64,000 bases of DNA from Antedon mediterranea (taxonomy: Eukaryota > Echinodermata > Crinoidea > Comatulida > Antedonidae). This document shows positions 59,347 to 64,000 of this stretch, one piece after another (within the stretch, counting starts at the first letter, position 1; every line of letters starts with the position of its first letter). A program made the position numbers and the translations under genes. The notes under the pieces are model-generated. The model had not been told where the DNA came from. It searched no databases and saw only the letters and a list, made by a program, of their open reading frames with translations. Location: the NCBI RefSeq assembly GCF_964355755.1, contig NC_092680.1:2023001-2087000 (forward strand), in the 5' to 3' direction.

Positions 59347-62300
59347 ATGGATAAATCACAGGCAAAGGTGATTGGAATTGGCGGTACAGCAGCCTTAGTC
59401 CTGTACCTGCAAAGGAAATATGGCAGTGCTTTTCTGAATGACTACCGAACTATACGCTTAATTCGTACATTCAATTCGTTTCACGAGCATTGTGTCAATA
59501 ATAATTTGATGGTGGTTGATTTATTTCTGCAAAGCGTCGCAAATCATCCATATAAACCCTTTATTTTGTTTCATAACCTTATGTATACGTATGGAGAGGT
59601 TGATGTCGAGTCCAACAAAGTTGCGAATTTCGCCAAGAACACCGAGGTCCTTCAACAAACTGATACAGTGGCATTTATGATGAAGAATGAACCGGCATTT
59701 TGTTGGTGGTTTATCGGCATGCGCAAGATCGGAGTCACGTGTGCGTTCTTAAATTATAACCTTCGTGGAACGGGACTTTTGCATTGTATTAAGATATCGG
59801 GATCAAAAGTACTAGTGTGTGGTGGAGGTATGTATATATGACGGACCTGGATATCTAGGACCGTCATTATTCAACATTCGATTTAGTTTTATTCATCATA
59901 CAGTAATCAACACATGATATAATATAACCGTAATAAATAGAAGCCCGCAACCTTTAGGTGACGTGTTTAACCGTGTAATATCATTATATTTGGCCTATAG
60001 CCTATTCATGAATTATGTTATTCCTTCCTGAGTATGGTCGATAGGCTACATAATGTTAGATTTAAATAATTTGGTTGACAAGAGAGATTGCGAGTAGGTC
60101 TATTAAATTTGAATACATTCTAGGTCGGGGGGTTTTTCTGTGGAATCTCCAACGATGTGGAATTCCCGGGGGATTTCCCGGCAATCTCAATCCAACAATG
60201 AGTTATCATCGTATCTTAGTTATTGCAACAAGCTTTTTATTTAATTCAATTTCCTGTCTTAAACTCTGTCTACACTATCAAACTCTATGTGATGTGTCCA
60301 TATATAGACATGATAATGATGTCATAATACTACCATATTTAGGCATATCACTACCATATTTGGGCACATCACACTTTTTTTGTCAAACTAGTTCGATAGT
60401 GTGGACAGAGCTTTACTTTAATTTTACAGATGCCGATCTCATTAAGGCCGTGGTTGATATTTTACCTGAATTACACCAGCTTGGCATTCGAGTATGGTTG
60501 AGAAGAAGCAACGTAGAAGACCTGCCAGCTGGCATTGAGCTTATTGAAGATAACGTTCAGGATGCGTCAGCATCGGCGATTTCTAAGAGCTGTAGGAATC
60601 AATTAACGCTTACTGACCAGTCATATTATATATTTACTTCTGGGACGACAGGTATCGATTATTGATTTATTGATTTATTGATTGTAATTTTAAAAACGTT
60701 TATTTATTTCATTTTTTTATTGTCTTTATTAATCGATTAATCAGCAGTCTATATGTTTATTATTTGTTGTAGGTTTGCCAAAGGCTTGTAAGAAAGACAA
60801 CAGGGGAGCAATAAGAGGTTCGGTTGTCCTCGATTACTTCGATCTTCGGGAAGATGATGTACTCTATTCCCCACTGCCGTTGTACCATAGTGCTGCATTT
60901 ACTCTCAGCTTCCTAAACGCTATAAGAGTTGGTAAGTTGGAACTATGCGTTTCTTGTGACCTGTAGCGGCTGCCATGGAAATTTATGTATCGTCTTTTTT
61001 TTATTTATGGCTTTCCAATTTTTTTTTTCTTTTCTAACAATATTTAGGATGTACTTTTGCGACAAGTCGTAAATTTTCTGCGAGTCATTTTTGGGAAGAT
61101 GTCCGCAAACACAACGCTACTATCATTCAGTACATTGGAGAAATATGCCGCTATCTGCTGGCTCAACCTAAGGTTTGTTTTGTTTGTTAAGTTTGGTTCT
61201 CACTAGCAACGCAACGTAACGCAACCTACGCACCGTAAGAAAATGCCAGTCTAATAATTGTGTTTCAAATCAAACCTGCGATGTTTGCAGCACTGTTGCG
61301 TCGTCGGTTCCCACTTGTAATCACACAATACAGCACTTTGCGTCAATACGACTGCGTTGCGTTACATTGCGTTGCTTGTGCGAACCACGCTTTATTAGTT
61401 GGTCATTGAGCCCAGTTCATTATTTAGCACCATAATAACGACGGAATTGAATCGTGTAGGAAAAGTAACTTTAGAAACATTATATCTTCAGAAACCAGAT
61501 GACGGTGTTTATCCGGTCAAAGTTCGTGTGGCTTTTGGAAACGGTCTTCGTCCAGACATTTGGGAAGAGTTCCAAAACAGGTTTAAAATTGAGAAAATCA
61601 GTGAATTTTATGGTGCGAGTGAAGGTAGTCACATGTTCTTAAATTTGGATGGTAAAGTCGGTGCTCTCGGTCGAATCTCACCGCTTGTAAAGGTATATAT
61701 ATATAATCGATGTTGGTGGCATTAGGTTTAATGATATAGTAGTAAGCCGCAAACATTTTTAGTTGAAACCTCATTAAGGGGACACCATCGGCACCCAACA
61801 AAGTATATCTTATCGTGTTCCCTGAATAGGGGTTAGCCGTATTATCAGCGGCGCGGGAACGATTTTTGAAGTGGGGGGTCAGGGGTGTATCCTTGATTTT
61901 TAAATAGGGGATGGAGCCTTAGCCACCAAATGTTTGAGCCAGAAAGGCCCCCCATGTTTCCCACGCCGCTGCGTATTGTTAAAGGATATTTACCCTCATT
62001 CGTGTCCCGTGAAATGTCCCCTTAATAAGGGTGTCACAAAGCAGGGGTTTACTATTGACATATATTTACGTTTGGTTTAAAGTTACTAGGTGCTCCTTGC
62101 GTGATTAAATATGACGTCGATACTTCTAAGCCAATCAAAGGGAAGGATGGAAAGTGTATTCCAGTTGATCCAGGTTTGTTTAATCATTTAGCAATATTTT
62201 TTGACGAATTACTTTTTAACCATGAATAATTCAAAACTGCATACCGAAATAATGTCAATGAGGAAAGTTAGTATTCAGCGCTTTTCTCTAAAGTATGGTT

Positions 62301-63575
62301 CCCACTAGAACGCAACGTATTTCAAATAACGTTTTGTAAAATAACTCTGCTGTCGATTTCATTTTTTCGGCGTTGTCGATTTCGTCATTAAAAAAACAAA
62401 AAAACAATATCCGTGGAGGTTCGAACCCAGTCTAGATCTGGGAGTTACTCCCAGTAGGCCCTACTTACAACAGAGCATACACGTTTACGCCGCAAAGCAC
62501 ATGTCTCGCGTCCTTCATATTACGTAATTCGTCGTTTACGTCATAAATATACATATTCATGACGTATTCCAAATAACGTTTTGTAATATAACTCTGTTGT
62601 CGATTTCATTTTTTCGGCGTTGTCGATTTCGTCATTAAAAAAAAACAAAAAAAGGAACAATATATCCGTGAAGGTTCGAACCCAGTCTAGAGCTGAGAGT
62701 AGGCCCTACTCACAGCAGAGCATACACGTTTACGCCACATGTCTAAACAGCCGACAATTTATTGGCGCATCTGGATAGTTGAAATGGAGTGGAGGGGCCT
62801 AAATCTGTCATCAACTGTATAAATAGCTCAAAGAATATCTTAACCAGTGTCATCCTCACATTGCCGTCCTACACCTTACCATCGTAGCCATCAATTACCA
62901 TAATACAATATAAGCATAGGCCTCGTAAAGCTATCAAACTTTATGTGACAAAAAATGTGATGTGCCCATATAAGGGTATATTTAGTCTCTTTTTGTTAAC
63001 AAATTAATATGTGCCAACCATGATTCTTTTAACAGAAATCTGTCGTGTTTTGAATATTAGGTTTCGGTAAATTCTGCGTCCATTTTCGACTTCATTACCG
63101 TCATCATATTGAATACTGTACTACATAATAAAGCTTGGTTCCCACTAGCGACACAACGCAACGACGTATTGACGCAAAGTGCTGTAAACATCGCAGTTTT
63201 GATTTCACGCAGGCGGGGCAAAACACAGTTATTGGGAGGGCGTTTTCTTACGTCGATATGTTTTATTGGACAAAATAAATACTGTGAGAGCAGCGCATTA
63301 TTATATATTGCGTAGGTTGCGTTACGTTGCGTCGCTAGTGGGAACCCAGCTTTAAGATTCAACTCATTGTTTGTTACAGGTGAAACGGGATTGCTTGTGT
63401 CAGTATCGGATAAAACGCGTCCGTTTCTCGGATATCTTGATAAGAAAGAAACGGAGAGGAAAATTCTTAGAAACGTATTCGTTGACGGAGATACTTACTT
63501 CAATACTGGTGATCTTATTAGAATTGATGCTGACGGATATGTCTATTTTATCGATAGAATTGGAGATACATTCAG
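59347..63575 (+). CDS. SLC27A2: Very-long-chain acyl-CoA synthetase / fatty acid transport protein (SLC27A family), 3' partial
   Basis: Exons 59347-59827, 60430-60651, 60773-60931, 61048-61172, 61492-61692, 62083-62173 and 63380-63575. The rest lies beyond 64000. An N-terminal helix ([13 protein letters not shown]) is followed by [19 protein letters not shown], the AMP-binding loop [41 protein letters not shown], the VLACS motif [21 protein letters not shown], and [21 protein letters not shown]-type sequence before GDTFR. It activates long or very-long-chain fatty acids to acyl-CoA, with uptake as a linked role. SLC27A2/A6 is the likely subgroup, though A1/A4 are not excluded. Introns 4, 6 and 7 carry TIR-B MITEs. 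A TIR-A copy is in intron 1. Confidence 0.93.
60257..60416 (-). mobile_element. TIR-A MITE copy
   Basis: Both ends present, 13 bp before SLC27A exon 2. Confidence 0.85.
61189..61394. mobile_element. TIR-B MITE copy
   Basis: GGTTCTCACTAGCAACGCAACGTAACG at left, and GCGTTGCGTTACATTGCGTTGC then GTGCGAACCACGC at right. SLC27A intron 4. Confidence 0.78.
62313..62755. repeat. Direct repeat of about 190 bp, two copies
   Basis: 62318-62505 and 62565-62745 both contain CAAATAACGTTTTGTAA, TTTTTTCGGCGTTGTCGATT and GGTTCGAACCCAGTCTAGA. The last resembles a Pol III B-box. SLC27A intron 6. Confidence 0.8.
62930..62978 (-). mobile_element. TIR-A terminal fragment
   Basis: GCTATCAAACTTTATGTGAC to GTGCCCATATA only. 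Confidence 0.7.
63131..63354. mobile_element. TIR-B MITE copy
   Basis: AAGCTTGGTTCCCACTAGCG and its inverse CGCTAGTGGGAACCCAGCTT. About 25 bp before SLC27A exon 7. A truncated left end also lies at 62291-62320. Confidence 0.83.
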
Positions 63576-63630
63576 GTAACCTTTAATTGACCCCATTAAG
63601 TTTGAAATGGTAATAGATTTAATCTACTAC

Positions 63631-63792
63631 GGGTGGTTCCCACTAGAGACGCAACACAAGGACGCAACGTAAGTGAGTTGTTGACCAATCACAAGCGATG
63701 GATTATGCGAACTTACTGTCGCTTGTCAATGGTCAACACGCTTGCGTTGCGTTTACGTCCTTGCGTTAAGTCCTAGTGGAAACCAAGCTTTA
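63631..63792. mobile_element. TIR-B MITE copy
   Basis: Closest to the 23293 copy, sharing the ACCAATCACAAGCGATGGATTATGCGAAC core. SLC27A intron 7. Confidence 0.82.
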
Positions 63793-64000
63793 TAGCAAGA
63801 AGACTCAATTCGATTCTTGGCTGGCGTCTCCACTCTATTTCTTTGTTGTGTTTTTTGTAGTCTAGCAAAGTTTGCAAATTAGTGCAAACTCCCGAGTTTG
63901 GTAAGAGAAATTTTACAAAGTTTGCTAGTGTAGATCTAGACTTGACCCAAGTCTGTAGTTATTTCGAAGCTTTTATCTCTCAAACTCCGTCTGGAACTCA

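Overview
The window is eukaryotic nuclear DNA. It is AT-rich, its genes are split by many GT-AG introns of roughly 100-1500 bp, and it is crowded with short non-autonomous transposons. Gene content (A2M/C3-type thioester protein, LSM6, CKS, AFG2B, MRPL54, PEX11, ADAL, a PTPN9-like phosphatase, SLC27A) says metazoan. The mosaic extracellular protein and the repeat style suggest a marine invertebrate deuterostome, and an echinoderm is my best guess. The species is inference and was not tested.

Positions 59-31596 (+) hold one giant gene whose 5' end lies before the window. Its N-terminal half is an alpha-2-macroglobulin-type thioester protein: MG domains, a short bait-like segment, thioester GCGEQ at 8292-8306 and a receptor-binding domain. 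It does not stop there. It runs on in the same phase through EGF, two Kunitz, WAP, antistasin and five thyroglobulin-1 domains, then more EGF and WAP, and ends in an NTR/C345C-like domain (stop at 31594-31596). All accessory modules sit on symmetric phase 1-1 exons. Several are recent tandem copies with their introns, and at least four more are broken or truncated exon remnants. I read this as a composite multi-class protease inhibitor. It is the most interesting object in the window.

Positions 33070-64000 hold eight compact genes on strictly alternating strands: LSM6 (-), CKS (+), AFG2B/SPATA5L1 (-), MRPL54 (+), PEX11 (-), ADAL (+), a membrane-anchored PTPN9-like tyrosine phosphatase (-) and SLC27A (+, 3' end outside the window). 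They form four head-to-head pairs with short shared promoters. Every exon boundary given was chosen by reading frame, splice dinucleotides and family alignment from memory. Frames close exactly for AFG2B (782 codons), PEX11 (252), ADAL (350) and PTP (397).

Repeats: about 35 copies of one roughly 140-200 bp palindromic element (here TIR-A; ends CTCTGTCTACACTATCAAAC) sit in introns and spacers across the whole window. Other elements are a second MITE (TIR-B, four copies), a single MITE (TIR-C), TTAA-bounded elements (TIR-D, TIR-E), a 1.3 kb pogo-like element, two tRNA-derived SINE families, a repeat carrying a hammerhead-like core, and several minisatellites. Most introns and spacers not listed separately hold only AT-rich sequence and these repeats. 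The functional halves of the window are unrelated: an extracellular defence or protease-control protein, then housekeeping genes (RNA decay/splicing, cell cycle, AAA ATPase, mitoribosome, peroxisome division, nucleotide clearance, phosphatase, fatty-acid activation).
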